NCBI RefSeq assembly: GCF_000425065.1
Contig: NZ_AULB01000012.1
Span: 1 to 64,000 of the forward strand
Source of the DNA: Actinomadura rifamycini DSM 43936
GTDB lineage: Bacteria; Actinomycetota; Actinomycetes; Streptosporangiales; Streptosporangiaceae
Direction: 5' to 3'
DNA: 64,000 bases
The notes beneath the pieces are model-generated. The model did not search any database and was not told the DNA's origin. It saw nothing but the letters and a program-made list of their open reading frames with translations. This document shows, in pieces, positions 21,425 through 30,266 of the stretch. A program made the translations under genes and the position numbers. Within the stretch, counting starts at the first letter, position 1; each line of letters opens with the position of its first letter.

Positions 21425-24400
21425 CGGGTGGCCTCCTGCTCCTGGTGAAGCTCCTGGTAACGCTCGGGCACGACGCCGAACCCGCCGGCGACCACGCCGG
21501 CGAGGGCAAGATAGGCACGCCGCGTCGGGGCGCGCAACGACTTCAGCTCGTTGCGCGGCGCGCGATCCATGCTGAGGTGATCGTCCCACGGAATCCGCAC
21601 GAGGGCCCGGCACCGGCCGCGCGCCATGGCCTCCGCCTGCTCGACGTCGTCCATGCTGCGGCGACTCACCCCATTGATCACCGTGACGGCCCGCGACCGC
21701 AGCTCCTCGTACCCGTGGCCGTCCAGCCACTCGTACGTCATCGCCACCGCCCGCGGCGCGTCCGCGCTGGCCGGCGCCACCAGCACGAGCTGGTCGGCGT
21801 ACGGCAGCACCCGCGCCACCACCGCCGCCGCCGCGTCCAGCAGGGTCACGGAGTAGAACCGGTCGATCGTCTTGATCGCCAGCGCGTAGTCGCGGTCATC
21901 GAGGGCCTGCAGCGGGTTCTTGCCCGCCGCGATCACGTCGAGGCCCGACTTGGCCTGCGACGTGTACCGCCGCATCGCCGTCAGGCTGCCGACCTGGTCC
22001 GCGCGCGTGATGAGCCCGGTCAGCGTCTCGTTCGTCTCGCTGCGGGTCCGCCGCGCCAGCGCGCCCGGCCCCGGGTTCACGTCGATCGCCACGACGGGTT
22101 CGGCGTTGTGCTGCGCGAACGTGTGCCCGAGCATCAGCGCCGTGACCGTCTGCCCGGCGCCCCCGGTGCAGCCGAGCACCACCACGTGCCGCGTCCCGCG
22201 GAACGGCTGCTGGAGCCGCAGCTGGTACTCGGCGTCCACGTCGCCGTGCCCGCCGCCGACGGCCTGGAACAGCCGCCGCAGCCCGCCGGCGCTCACCTCG
22301 TGCTCCGGCCCCGGCGGCGTGATCGCCGGACCCGACGGCGGGGGCGGCGGGGGCGGCGGCAGCGGCCGCGGCCGCACCGGCGACTGCGGCCCGGACCGGA
22401 CGTCCCGCGGCGGCGGCTCCTCGTCCTGCGGCACCCCCGGCTCCGGCGCCGGCGGCCACATCTGCGCGTCCGTCGCCGCCGGCCGCGCCGGCTTCGACAG
22501 CCCCTTCGACCACGGCCGCGGCGCCTCGAGCCGCGGTGCCTCCGGCTCTTCCTGCTGCGCGGGCGGCCAGCCCTGCTGGGACGCCGCGGGGACCTGGTGC
22601 CCCGGCACGGGCGCCCGTCCGGCCCCGTCCGGCGCTTCTCCGGGTACCGGGGCCTGCCCGAACGTCCGCGGCGGGTCCCCGAACCCCGGGGGCCGCGCGG
22701 GCGCGGGCTCGCTCGCGGAAGCGGCCGGAACCCGCCGGTCGCCGTCCGCCGGTTCCGCCCCCTGCGGCACGGCCGGCTGCGGCCCCGTGGCCGCACGCTC
22801 GCCCTGCGGAGGAGCCGCCGGCCGAACGACCGGCCCGGGCGCAGCGTGTCCGGGCACGGCCCCGGCGGGGGAACGTCCAGCATCGGCCCCGTCAGCCCGC
22901 CCGACGGCCCGCTCGCTCTCCGTCGCCTCGGCACCCGGCTCAACCCGCTGCTGCTCCGCCGCAGGCACAGACTCGGACGGACGCCCCTGCGACGGCACAC
23001 CCTCCGCATGCGGCTCACCCGAGGCGGCCGACCGGCCCACCCCGGACGCCTGCTCTTCCGAGACCGCAGGAGACTGCTTTCCCAGGTCGACGCGCTCACC
23101 CCGCGGCGCACCCTCCGGACGGACGGGCGCCGAGGGCTGCTCGGCCCCTGCGGGGGAACGTCCAACATCGGCCACGTCAGCCTGCGCGGCGGCCTGCCCG
23201 ACGGCCCGCTCGCTTTCCGCCGCGGCCGCAGGCACGGACTCGGACGGACGCTCCTGCGACGACGGCTCGCCTGACGGCGCACCGGACGACCAGGACGGGC
23301 CGGTGGGCTGCGCCTGCGGCACCGCCGGAGGCTGCCCCGTGGCCGCGCGCTCGTCCTGCGGCGAGGGCACCGGACGAACGGGCGCGGAAGGCTGCTCCGG
23401 CCCCGCCTGTCCCGGCGCGGCCCCTGCGGGACGAGCACGCCCGACATCGGGCGCCTCAGCCTGTACACCCGCCTGCCCGGCGACCCGCTCGCTCTCCGGC
23501 CCTGCGTGTCCCGGCGCGGCCCCTGCGGGACGAGCGCGCCCGGCGTCGGGCGCCTCAGCCTGTAGACCCGCCTGCCCGGCGACCCGCTCGCTCTCCGACG
23601 CCTCGGCACTCGGCGCGACCCGCTCCTCCCCAGCGGCCGGGCGAACGGGCTCGGAGGGACGGCCCTGCGACGGCTCACCCGATGGGGACGACCAGGACGG
23701 GCCCGCGGGCTGCTCCTGCGGCGCCGCCGGGGGCTGCCCCGTGGCCTTGCGCTCGTCCTGCGGCGGGACCGCCGGACGGACGGGCGCGGACGGCTGCTCC
23801 GGCCCCGCCTGTCCCGGCGCGGCCTCTGCAGGGCGAGCGCGCCCGGCATCGGGCGCGGCGCCCTGCGGGGCGGCGTGTCCGCTCGCCGACGCCTCGGCAC
23901 CCGGCGCCACTCGCTGCTCCGCTGCGGCCGGACGGACGGGCTCGGACGGACGGCCCTGCGACGGCTCACCCGATGGGGACGACCAGGACGGGCCCGCAGG
24001 CTGCTCCTGCGGCGCGGCCGGAGGCTGCCCCGTGGCCGCGCGCTCGCTCTGCGGCGGGGCCGCCGGGCGGACGGGCGCGGGCGGCTGGGCCTGCGAGGCG
24101 GCGGGCGCGGACGGACGGGCTTGCTGCGGGCGTCCCGGCATGGACTCGGCCGCGCCGGGACGCTCGCCCTGCGGCGGCGGTCCCGGGCGCGAGGCGGCGG
24201 GCGGGCGCCCCGGGGCGACGCGGCGGTCGGGCGGGCGCGGGGCGGGCGCGCCGGGGTGGCGCGGCTGGGCCTCGTTGACGAGGGGTTCGGGGGCTCCGAA
24301 CGCGCCCGGGACCATCGGGATGTCGGGGCGCGTCGGGACGGGGCCGGCGACCTTCTTGTCGCCGGGCTCGCCACCGGGCGCGCCGCCGGGTGCGGCACCC

Positions 24401-25128
24401 GAGCCGCCACCGGACGCGGCGTCGGACCCGCCGCCGCTCGTCGCGCCGCTGGCCGCGGCGCCCGACCCGGCGGCCGGACCTGCGGTCGGTGCCTTGAGCG
24501 GGGTGGGCTCGGCTCGCGGGGCGGGGGGCCGGGGGGCCGGGGGTTCCTCGGCGGGGGCCATCGCGGTGGCAAAGCCGGGGGCGCCGGGGCGGCGGACGCC
24601 GGACACGAGGCCGCGCTTCCCGTTGCCGGGCGCGCCCTCCAGGCGGGGCGCCGCGGGGGGCGCCTCGATGCGGGGCGCCGGGACCTCGGGGGCCTCGGCG
24701 GCCGGGGCGGGCCGGCGGCGGGACTTGACGGCGACGCGCTCGGGCGCCGGGGCGGGGGCGCCGGGACGGCGCCAGACGCGCGCGACGATGACGACTTCGC
24801 GGGGCTCGCGGATGGGGGTGAGGCGGCACCAGGTGCGGGGCTCGGCGAGGTAGCGGCCCTGCGAGAGGAGCAGTTCGGTGAGGCGCTTGCCCTCGATGAC
24901 GGGGCGGGTCGCGAGCCAGGTGAGGACGCCGGGCGGGACGATGTAGACGACGTGCCACGGGGACTCGAAGGGCACGCCGACGAGTTGCAGCATCACGATC
25001 CAGGGCACGAACACGCCGAGGAACACGCCGATCTGGACGAGCGGCAGCGGCATCGGGAGCCGCAGGTCGTACAGCTTGTACAACCGCTTCTCGATGCGCC
25101 AGATGTTCGTGTACGTGGGTAGATCCAC
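21421..25128 (-). CDS. TcpE-like membrane domain fused to a MinD/ParA-like ATPase domain
   Basis: 1235 residues from GTG 25128, with GGGAG upstream. Residues 1-125 resemble TcpE/Orf17: an N-terminal TNIWRIEKRLYKLYD segment and two membrane helices, then REVVIVARVWRRPG. Residues ~130-930 are a Pro/Ala/Glu/Arg/Ser-rich linker containing long tandem repeats. Residues ~975-1235 are a SIMIBI-class ParA/MinD-like domain (VVVLGCTGGAGQTVTALML, AIDVNPGPGALARRT, VLVAPASADAPRAV). Both lysines of the deviant P-loop are absent: Thr988 and Gln993 occupy their places, so normal ATP hydrolysis is doubtful. A membrane-tethered pseudo-ATPase could position or regulate the secretion complex (inference). The stop overlaps the small frame. 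Confidence 0.85.
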   Translation of the reverse strand: MDLPTYTNIWRIEKRLYKLYDLRLPMPLPLVQIGVFLGVFVPWIVMLQLVGVPFESPWHVVYIVPPGVLTWLATRPVIEGKRLTELLLSQGRYLAEPRTWCRLTPIREPREVVIVARVWRRPGAPAPAPERVAVKSRRRPAPAAEAPEVPAPRIEAPPAAPRLEGAPGNGKRGLVSGVRRPGAPGFATAMAPAEEPPAPRPPAPRAEPTPLKAPTAGPAAGSGAAASGATSGGGSDAASGGGSGAAPGGAPGGEPGDKKVAGPVPTRPDIPMVPGAFGAPEPLVNEAQPRHPGAPAPRPPDRRVAPGRPPAASRPGPPPQGERPGAAESMPGRPQQARPSAPAASQAQPPAPVRPAAPPQSERAATGQPPAAPQEQPAGPSWSSPSGEPSQGRPSEPVRPAAAEQRVAPGAEASASGHAAPQGAAPDAGRARPAEAAPGQAGPEQPSAPVRPAVPPQDERKATGQPPAAPQEQPAGPSWSSPSGEPSQGRPSEPVRPAAGEERVAPSAEASESERVAGQAGLQAEAPDAGRARPAGAAPGHAGPESERVAGQAGVQAEAPDVGRARPAGAAPGQAGPEQPSAPVRPVPSPQDERAATGQPPAVPQAQPTGPSWSSGAPSGEPSSQERPSESVPAAAAESERAVGQAAAQADVADVGRSPAGAEQPSAPVRPEGAPRGERVDLGKQSPAVSEEQASGVGRSAASGEPHAEGVPSQGRPSESVPAAEQQRVEPGAEATESERAVGRADGADAGRSPAGAVPGHAAPGPVVRPAAPPQGERAATGPQPAVPQGAEPADGDRRVPAASASEPAPARPPGFGDPPRTFGQAPVPGEAPDGAGRAPVPGHQVPAASQQGWPPAQQEEPEAPRLEAPRPWSKGLSKPARPAATDAQMWPPAPEPGVPQDEEPPPRDVRSGPQSPVRPRPLPPPPPPPPSGPAITPPGPEHEVSAGGLRRLFQAVGGGHGDVDAEYQLRLQQPFRGTRHVVVLGCTGGAGQTVTALMLGHTFAQHNAEPVVAIDVNPGPGALARRTRSETNETLTGLITRADQVGSLTAMRRYTSQAKSGLDVIAAGKNPLQALDDRDYALAIKTIDRFYSVTLLDAAAAVVARVLPYADQLVLVAPASADAPRAVAMTYEWLDGHGYEELRSRAVTVINGVSRRSMDDVEQAEAMARGRCRALVRIPWDDHLSMDRAPRNELKSLRAPTRRAYLALAGVVAGGFGVVPERYQELHQEQEATR
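22780..24120 (-). repeat. Degenerate ~291-base coding repeats in the linker
   Basis: Several decayed copies of a roughly 97-codon unit encode variants of SERAATGQPPA..QEQPAGPSWSS..GEPSQGRPSE. Two well-preserved copies are offset by 291 bases, the GATGGGGAC landmark recurring at 23681 and 23972. An older copy lies near 23285. Confidence 0.75.
23397..23594 (-). repeat. Perfectly spaced 99-base direct duplication
   Basis: Copies at 23397-23495 and 23496-23594 encode two 33-residue units (ESERVAGQAG(L/V)QAEAPD...). They differ at only a few bases, indicating a recent tandem duplication inside the linker. Confidence 0.85.
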
Positions 25129-25166
25129 GCCCCTACTCCCCTATGGATGCGAGCACGGTCTCCGGG

Positions 25167-25451
25167 TCAGCTGCCGTCCACTCCCAGTGCGGTGGCGATC
25201 GCCTTGGCAGCGGTCTCGATGATCTGGGGCACGTAGAAGACGATGGCGATGCCGATCGCCAGGACGATGAACTGCGCGAACCGGGTGATCTCACGGGTGA
25301 ACAGGAAGAAGATCGCCACGATGGAGACGGTGACGAGGAAGAGCGGGCCGAAGAATCCGCGGAGCCAGCTGGCGAGCCCGTCCGGATCGAAGGAGTCGTC
25401 GGGTGCCGCCAGGATCTCGGGCGGAATCGACGCCATGAGGTGGTGCAGCAT
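25167..25451 (-). CDS. Small two-helix membrane protein of the secretion cluster (TcpD-like)
   Basis: 94 residues from ATG 25451, preceded by AGGAAGG. Two hydrophobic segments, about 33-52 (FFGPLFLVTVSIVAIFFLF) and 60-78, flank a short charged loop. Length and topology fit TcpD or a VirB2/VirB3-type subunit, but no diagnostic motif distinguishes them. The C-terminus is Ala-rich. It lies between TcpC (57 bases away) and the TcpE fusion (38 bases), the position taken by tcpD in pCW3-type systems. Confidence 0.75.
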   Translation of the reverse strand: MLHHLMASIPPEILAAPDDSFDPDGLASWLRGFFGPLFLVTVSIVAIFFLFTREITRFAQFIVLAIGIAIVFYVPQIIETAAKAIATALGVDGS

Positions 25452-25508
25452 CGACTTACCTTCCTGGTTCGGCGTGGGGGGACGGGCGGGCGTTCATCTC
25501 GCGGCCTT

Positions 25509-26492
25509 TCATGACGGGTCGGGATCGGTGGTGCCGCGGATGTCCTTGACGTACCAGGTCGCGTCCTTGCGCACCATGTCGAGTTCGTATGCCTGCTCGA
25601 GTTCGCCGCCGGCGACGCGCCAGACGACGCTCGCGGTGACGGTGCGGGCGCCGGCCGAGCCCTGCGGGGCGACGACCTCGGCGACGCGGAGGAACTCGAC
25701 CGAGCGGGCGAGGCCGCTGATGGGGCTGCCCGCGGCGAACCGGGACAGGGCGGTGGTGTCGCTGCGCGCGTACGCCTGGAAGAACGTCACGAGGATGGGC
25801 TGGAGTTCGCCTTCGAGGGGGGTGTCGCGCGGTGCGGCCTCCTGCTGCGGCAGTGCGGCCTTCGCGGGCGGGGGGAGCAGCGCGGGACGGGCGGCGACGA
25901 CGAGCGCGCCGGACTCGTTCGCGTAGACGGGGACGGCGAGGCGCAGCCACTTGTCGCCGGTGCGGGCGAGGAGGGTGACGGTGGCGTTGCGCGCGTCGCG
26001 CGCCTGCACGCCCGCGACCTGCACGGACTGGACCTGCAGCGTTCCGGTTCCGTTCCAGCCGAATTGCGGGTCGGCGCCCTCGGGCAGGAACGTGCGCAAT
26101 TGGGTCTGGCGGTCCGCGGCGTTCTCCTGGTCGTAATTCAGATAGACGTTGGCGAACTGCAGGGCGAATGCCCCGGCGGCGCTGGTCGGGAACTGGGCGC
26201 GTTCGGGGGACGACTTGGGCGCGGCGGCCGTGTCGGGGGCGTCCGCGGCGGTGAAGCGTTCGAAGGGGGCGCGGATCCCGTTGACGAGGATGACGATGAT
26301 CAGGGCCCAGAGGACGGCGCGGCCCGTCCAGACCCACCAGCGGCCGCCGGATCCGGACCAGCGGCCGCCGCGCGGGCCGCCGCGGCCCCGGTCGTCCGGG
26401 ACCTCCCACGGGTCGACGGACAGACCCGGCGCCGCGGTCTCGTCGACCACGGCGGTGTCACGGCCGCGTTTCACGGCCGACCTGCGAGCCAT
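25509..26492 (-). CDS. TcpC-like conjugation scaffold protein
   Basis: 327 residues from ATG 26492, chosen for GGAGG five bases upstream; an in-frame extension to 26519 lacks one. An Arg/Lys-rich cytoplasmic N-terminus precedes one membrane helix (AVLWALIIVILVNGI, about 58-75). The rest is external, with two NTF2-like domains: about 95-205 and 225-327, the second starting at LQPILVTFFQAYARSD. This is the TcpC (Tn916 Orf13) architecture, a VirB8-fold protein that localises at the membrane and binds other channel proteins. It is first in the operon, so its promoter should be in the 364-base gap upstream. Confidence 0.88.
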   Translation of the reverse strand: MARRSAVKRGRDTAVVDETAAPGLSVDPWEVPDDRGRGGPRGGRWSGSGGRWWVWTGRAVLWALIIVILVNGIRAPFERFTAADAPDTAAAPKSSPERAQFPTSAAGAFALQFANVYLNYDQENAADRQTQLRTFLPEGADPQFGWNGTGTLQVQSVQVAGVQARDARNATVTLLARTGDKWLRLAVPVYANESGALVVAARPALLPPPAKAALPQQEAAPRDTPLEGELQPILVTFFQAYARSDTTALSRFAAGSPISGLARSVEFLRVAEVVAPQGSAGARTVTASVVWRVAGGELEQAYELDMVRKDATWYVKDIRGTTDPDPS

Positions 26493-26856
26493 CCTGCCTC
26501 CGCTCGCGCCTCGCCCCAAGGTCGGCGCGCTCTGATTGCCTGGTCCAGATGTTGCGCGGTGGTCCTTTCCGAACCCACCCCGGGCCCAGCGTAACCACGA
26601 GCGTCAATTGTTCCAGCGCATCCGAGCGAAGCACAGCCCCGGCACGCGGTTGTGGATAATGCGATCCACCTCAGCAGGAACGGGAAGGATTGCCAAACGG
26701 TGACGATCCCCTATCCCTGCCTCCGATCAGCGCGTCCCGGGCACAATCGGACGAGCGTCGCGAGTCACACGTTTTGCCAGCGTCCGCGGTGCGTGTCCGG
26801 GCCGATCGGCCGGCGCGGCCGCCGCGCCGGCCGTCCGGCGCCTCCCGGCGGCGGGC
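26493..26856. promoter_or_regulatory. Intergenic region upstream of the secretion operon
   Basis: Between the ychF stop and the tcpC start, both on the minus strand. It holds a hairpin at 26808-26832 and, around 26585-26740, a less GC-rich stretch that should contain the promoter of the 12-kb operon. I could not fix a -35/-10 pair. No gene is evident. Confidence 0.4.
26808..26832 (-). terminator. GC-rich hairpin after ychF
   Basis: An 11-base perfect stem (GGCCGGCGCGG and complement) with a three-base loop begins 25 bases after the ychF stop codon. It lacks a clear T-run, as is common in actinomycetes. Confidence 0.6.
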
Positions 26857-27948
26857 TCAGACGTTGAAGCGGAACTCCACGACGTCGCCGTCCTGCATGA
26901 CGTACTCCTTGCCCTCCATGCGGACCTTGCCGGCGGTCCGGGCGGCCGCCATGGAGCCCGCGGCGGTCAGGTCGTCGAAGGAGACGATCTCGGCCTTGAT
27001 GAAGCCGCGCTGGAAGTCGGTGTGGATGACGCCCGCGGCCTCGGGCGCGGTGGCGCCCTTGCGGATCGTCCACGCGCGCGACTCCTTCGGGCCGGCGGTG
27101 AGGTAGGTCTGCAGGCCGAGCGTGTCGAACCCGATGCGGACGAGCTGCGACAGGCCCGACTCCTCCTGCCCCATGCCCTGCAGGAGTTCGAGGGCCTCGT
27201 CGTCGGGCAGCTCGATCAGCTCGGCCTCGATCTTGGCGTCGAGGAAGATCGCCTCGGCGGGGGCGACGAGGTCGCGCAGGCGGGTGCGCAGGGACTCGTC
27301 CGTTAGCTCGCCCTCGTCCAGGTTGAAGACGTAGAGGAACGGCTTGGCGGTGAGGAGGTGCAGCTCGCGGAGGAGCGCCGGGTCGATGCCGGCCTTGTCG
27401 GCGCCGGCGAAGATCGTGACGCCCTCGTTGAGGAGCTTCTGCGCGGCGGTGACGGCGTCGACGACGGCGAGCTGATTCTTGTCCTTCTTGGTCCGGGCCT
27501 CCTTCTCGAGGCGCGGCAGGGCCTTCTCGATCGTCTGCAGGTCGGCCAGGATCAGCTCGGTGTTGATCGTGTCGATGTCGCGGGACGGGGCGACCTCGCC
27601 GTCCACGTGCGTGACGTCGGGGTCCTCGAAGGCGCGGATGACCTGGCAGATCGCGTTCGTCTCGCGGATGTTGGCGAGGAACTTGTTGCCGAGGCCCTGG
27701 CCTTCGGACGCGCCCTTGACGATGCCCGCGATGTCGACGAACTCCATCGTCGCGGGGATGGTCTTCGCCGAGCCGAAGATCCCGGCGAGCGCGCCCAGCC
27801 GCGGGTCGGGCACCCCGACCACGCCGACGTTGGGCTCGATGGTCGCGAACGGGTAGTTGGCGGCCAGCGCGTCGTTCTTGGTCAGCGCGTTGAACAGGGT
27901 GGACTTGCCGACGTTGGGCAGCCCGACGATTCCGATGGAGAGGCTCAC
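26857..27948 (-). CDS. ychF: Redox-regulated ATPase YchF (Obg-like)
   Basis: 363 residues if translation starts at GTG 27948 ([14 protein letters not shown], the form usual for this family); a TTG three codons upstream is an alternative. The P-loop GLPNVGKST, the G3-like [10 protein letters not shown] and the C-terminal TGS-type domain ending VVEFRFNV are all present. YchF binds ATP rather than GTP despite its GTPase fold and associates with ribosomes. It is transcribed divergently from rmuC and ends before the secretion cluster. Length and motifs are normal. Confidence 0.93.
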   Translation of the reverse strand: MSLSIGIVGLPNVGKSTLFNALTKNDALAANYPFATIEPNVGVVGVPDPRLGALAGIFGSAKTIPATMEFVDIAGIVKGASEGQGLGNKFLANIRETNAICQVIRAFEDPDVTHVDGEVAPSRDIDTINTELILADLQTIEKALPRLEKEARTKKDKNQLAVVDAVTAAQKLLNEGVTIFAGADKAGIDPALLRELHLLTAKPFLYVFNLDEGELTDESLRTRLRDLVAPAEAIFLDAKIEAELIELPDDEALELLQGMGQEESGLSQLVRIGFDTLGLQTYLTAGPKESRAWTIRKGATAPEAAGVIHTDFQRGFIKAEIVSFDDLTAAGSMAAARTAGKVRMEGKEYVMQDGDVVEFRFNV

Positions 27949-28137
27949 GGCCGTCAAGTTTACGAGCCCGGACGCACCGCACCGTGCGGGGCGGCGCCGC
28001 CGATCGACCGCGCCCGTCCCCGCGCCCGTCCCCGGGCACCGGGCGGCGGGCCGTCGGCAGTGCGCCGATTGTCCGCCGTGCCGCCGTTACCGGCGCGTCG
28101 CGGTCGCGGTTCGCGGCCGCGCTGTCACGATGAACGG

Positions 28138-29625
28138 ATGGACCTCGCGCTGCTCGCCGGCCTCGTCGTCGGGGCCGCCTTCGGCGTGGTCGCCGGATGG
28201 GCCCTGGCGATGGGACGGCAGGGCGCGCTGATCGCGCGGGCCCGCGCGGCGGAGGAGAAGCTCGCCTACGCCGAGGAGCGGATGGCCGAGCATTTCGAGA
28301 ACCTGTCGGCGCGCGCGCTGGACGCCAGCAACGCCCGCTTCCTGGAGCTGGCCGACGCGCGGCTGAAGGCGGCGGGGGCCGAGGCGGCGGGCGAGCTGGA
28401 GCGGCGGCAGCAGGCGGTCGAGCACCTGGTCGGGCCGCTGCGGGAGACGCTCGCCAAGGTCGAGGAGCAGCTCCGCGAGGTGGAGACGGGCCGCCGCGAG
28501 TCCCACGCGATGCTCGCCAAGCAGGTCGACTTCGTGCGGCAGAGCTCCGAGCAGCTCGGCCGCGAGACGCGCACGCTGGTGCGGGCGCTGCAGCGGCCGG
28601 AGGCGCGGGGACGCTGGGGCGAGCTGCAGCTGCGGCGGGTCGTGGAGCTCGCGGGCATGACGCACCACTGCGACTTCGACGAGCAGGCGAGCGCGGTGAC
28701 GCCGGACGGGACGGTGCGGCCCGACCTGGTCGTGCGGCTCGCCGGCGGCAAGAGCATCGTCGTCGACTCGAAGGTGTCGCTCGCCGCCTACCTGCAGGCC
28801 GCCGAGAGCGGCGACCCGGTGCGGCTCGACGCGCACGCCCGCCACCTGCGCGACCACGTCGACCGGCTGGCCGCGAAGTCGTACTGGCAGGCGTTCAGCC
28901 CGGCGCCGGAGTTCGTGGTCCTGTTCATCCCGGGCGAGGCGTTCCTGGCGCCCGCGCTGGACCGCGATCCCGAACTGCTGGAGTACGCGATGCGGCGCCG
29001 CGTCCACATCGCCACCCCCACGACCCTCATCACGATGCTGCGGACGGCGTCGTACGCGTGGCAGCAGGCCGCGCTTTCCCGCAACGCGCGGGCCGTGTTC
29101 GACCTCGGCAAAGAACTGTACGAGCGGCTGAGCACGATGGGGCAGCACGTAGACGAACTGGGCCGCGCGCTCACCGGCGCGGTGAAGTCCTACAACCGGA
29201 CGGTCGGGTCGCTGGAGACGCGGGTGCTCGTCAGCGCGCGGCGTCTGAACGACCTGGGCGTCGTCGACGGTTCGCTGGACGGCCCACGGCCGGTGGAGGA
29301 GAGCCCGCGCGCGCTTTCGGCGGCGGAGCTCAACGGGCAGGACGACCCGTACAACGGGGTTCCGGACGGCGAGGCCCCGTACGGCGGCGATCCGCGCGAC
29401 GATGCCACCCGCGACGATGTCTCTCGAGAAGACGTCCCCCGAACAGATGACGTCGCCCGGGGCGATGATGCTCGGGGCGATGCCCCGCGGGCGGAGGCAC
29501 GCCGAGCCGGGCTCTCCCGGGGGCCGGTCGCTCGGGACGAGGGCGACGCGTCGCGCGAGGGCTCCCGGCAGTACGGCACCTGGGCCGTCCCCGGGCAGAG
29601 CGATCGGCGAGAGAGGTGGCAATGA
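28138..29625 (+). CDS. rmuC: DNA recombination protein RmuC, with extended acidic tail
   Basis: 495 residues from ATG 28138. An N-terminal membrane helix (LLAGLVVGAAFGVVAGWAL) is followed by a coiled coil (about 30-145) and the RmuC nuclease-fold core (about 150-375) with ARGRWGELQLRRVVELAGM, DSKVSLAAYLQA and a conserved FVVLFIPGEAFL. RmuC limits large inversions and is a predicted restriction-like nuclease. Residues beyond ~400 form a charged tail with repeated Asp-Asp-Ala/Arg-Asp-Asp units. That tail is not part of the family core, and its codons are less GC-biased. The stop overlaps the next gene's ATG. Confidence 0.9.
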   Translation: MDLALLAGLVVGAAFGVVAGWALAMGRQGALIARARAAEEKLAYAEERMAEHFENLSARALDASNARFLELADARLKAAGAEAAGELERRQQAVEHLVGPLRETLAKVEEQLREVETGRRESHAMLAKQVDFVRQSSEQLGRETRTLVRALQRPEARGRWGELQLRRVVELAGMTHHCDFDEQASAVTPDGTVRPDLVVRLAGGKSIVVDSKVSLAAYLQAAESGDPVRLDAHARHLRDHVDRLAAKSYWQAFSPAPEFVVLFIPGEAFLAPALDRDPELLEYAMRRRVHIATPTTLITMLRTASYAWQQAALSRNARAVFDLGKELYERLSTMGQHVDELGRALTGAVKSYNRTVGSLETRVLVSARRLNDLGVVDGSLDGPRPVEESPRALSAAELNGQDDPYNGVPDGEAPYGGDPRDDATRDDVSREDVPRTDDVARGDDARGDAPRAEARRAGLSRGPVARDEGDASREGSRQYGTWAVPGQSDRRERWQ

Positions 29626-30257
29626 GCACATCGACGGCACGCGACGCCCCTGGCGACACGCCGCCGACGCACCGCGGGGCGGGGCGGCGGCGGGGCGGGC
29701 CGCAGCGGCGGTCGCGGGCGTCCGGCGGCCGGACGTCCGGGTCCCGCTCGGCGGCGCCGACCGGTCCGGTGACGCTGACCGGGCGCGGCGGCATCGTCGT
29801 GGTGTTCGGGACGGCCGTGCTGTGCGGGCTGCTGTCGCGCTGGCTCGACATGCCGCTGCTCGCGGGGGCCGGCTTCACGGTGGGCTGCGTGCTCGCCGCG
29901 CTCGCCACCCGCCCGGCGGACCTGCTGGCGCTGGCCGTCAGCCCGCCGCTGGTGTTCTTCCTCGCCACCCTGGTCGCGGTGCTCGTCACCACGGTGGGGC
30001 AGGGGTCGCTGCTGCGCGGCGTCGCCGTCGGGGTGCTGACCGCCCTGGCCGGGACCGCGCCGTGGCTGTTCCTCGGCACGCTGCTGGTGCTGCTGATCAC
30101 GCTGCCGCGCGGGCTCCCGACGAACGTGCGGGAGCTGCGCGACAAGCTCGCGGGCGTCCGGCTGTTCGAGGAGGAGGAGAACGAGAACCCGGTCCGGTGG
30201 GACGAGTCCCCGTCCTCCCCCGCCGCGCGCGCGCCGCGGCATGGAGACGCGGACTGA
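29622..30257 (+). CDS. DUF6542 membrane protein
   Basis: 211 residues from ATG 29622, overlapping the rmuC stop, with GAGAGGTGG ahead. Residues 1-45 are Arg/Gly/Ser-rich and cytoplasmic. Residues ~50-150 hold four hydrophobic helices, starting GGIVVVFGTAVLCGLLSRWL; a charged C-terminal tail follows. This matches the DUF6542 family, found beside ispH and ychF in many actinobacteria. Function is unknown. Coupling to rmuC is specific to this arrangement. Confidence 0.75.
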   Translation: MSTSTARDAPGDTPPTHRGAGRRRGGPQRRSRASGGRTSGSRSAAPTGPVTLTGRGGIVVVFGTAVLCGLLSRWLDMPLLAGAGFTVGCVLAALATRPADLLALAVSPPLVFFLATLVAVLVTTVGQGSLLRGVAVGVLTALAGTAPWLFLGTLLVLLITLPRGLPTNVRELRDKLAGVRLFEEEENENPVRWDESPSSPAARAPRHGDAD

Positions 30258-30266
30258 CCCGTGCCG

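Noticed and set aside
21247-24853. Long plus-strand frames opposite the TcpE-ParA gene
   Set aside because: Low-complexity products with no motifs; the minus strand encodes recognisable domains at both ends.
14622-26492. Calling the secretion cluster an integrative conjugative element
   Set aside because: No integrase, relaxase, coupling protein or attachment repeats are visible, and composition matches the flanking genes.
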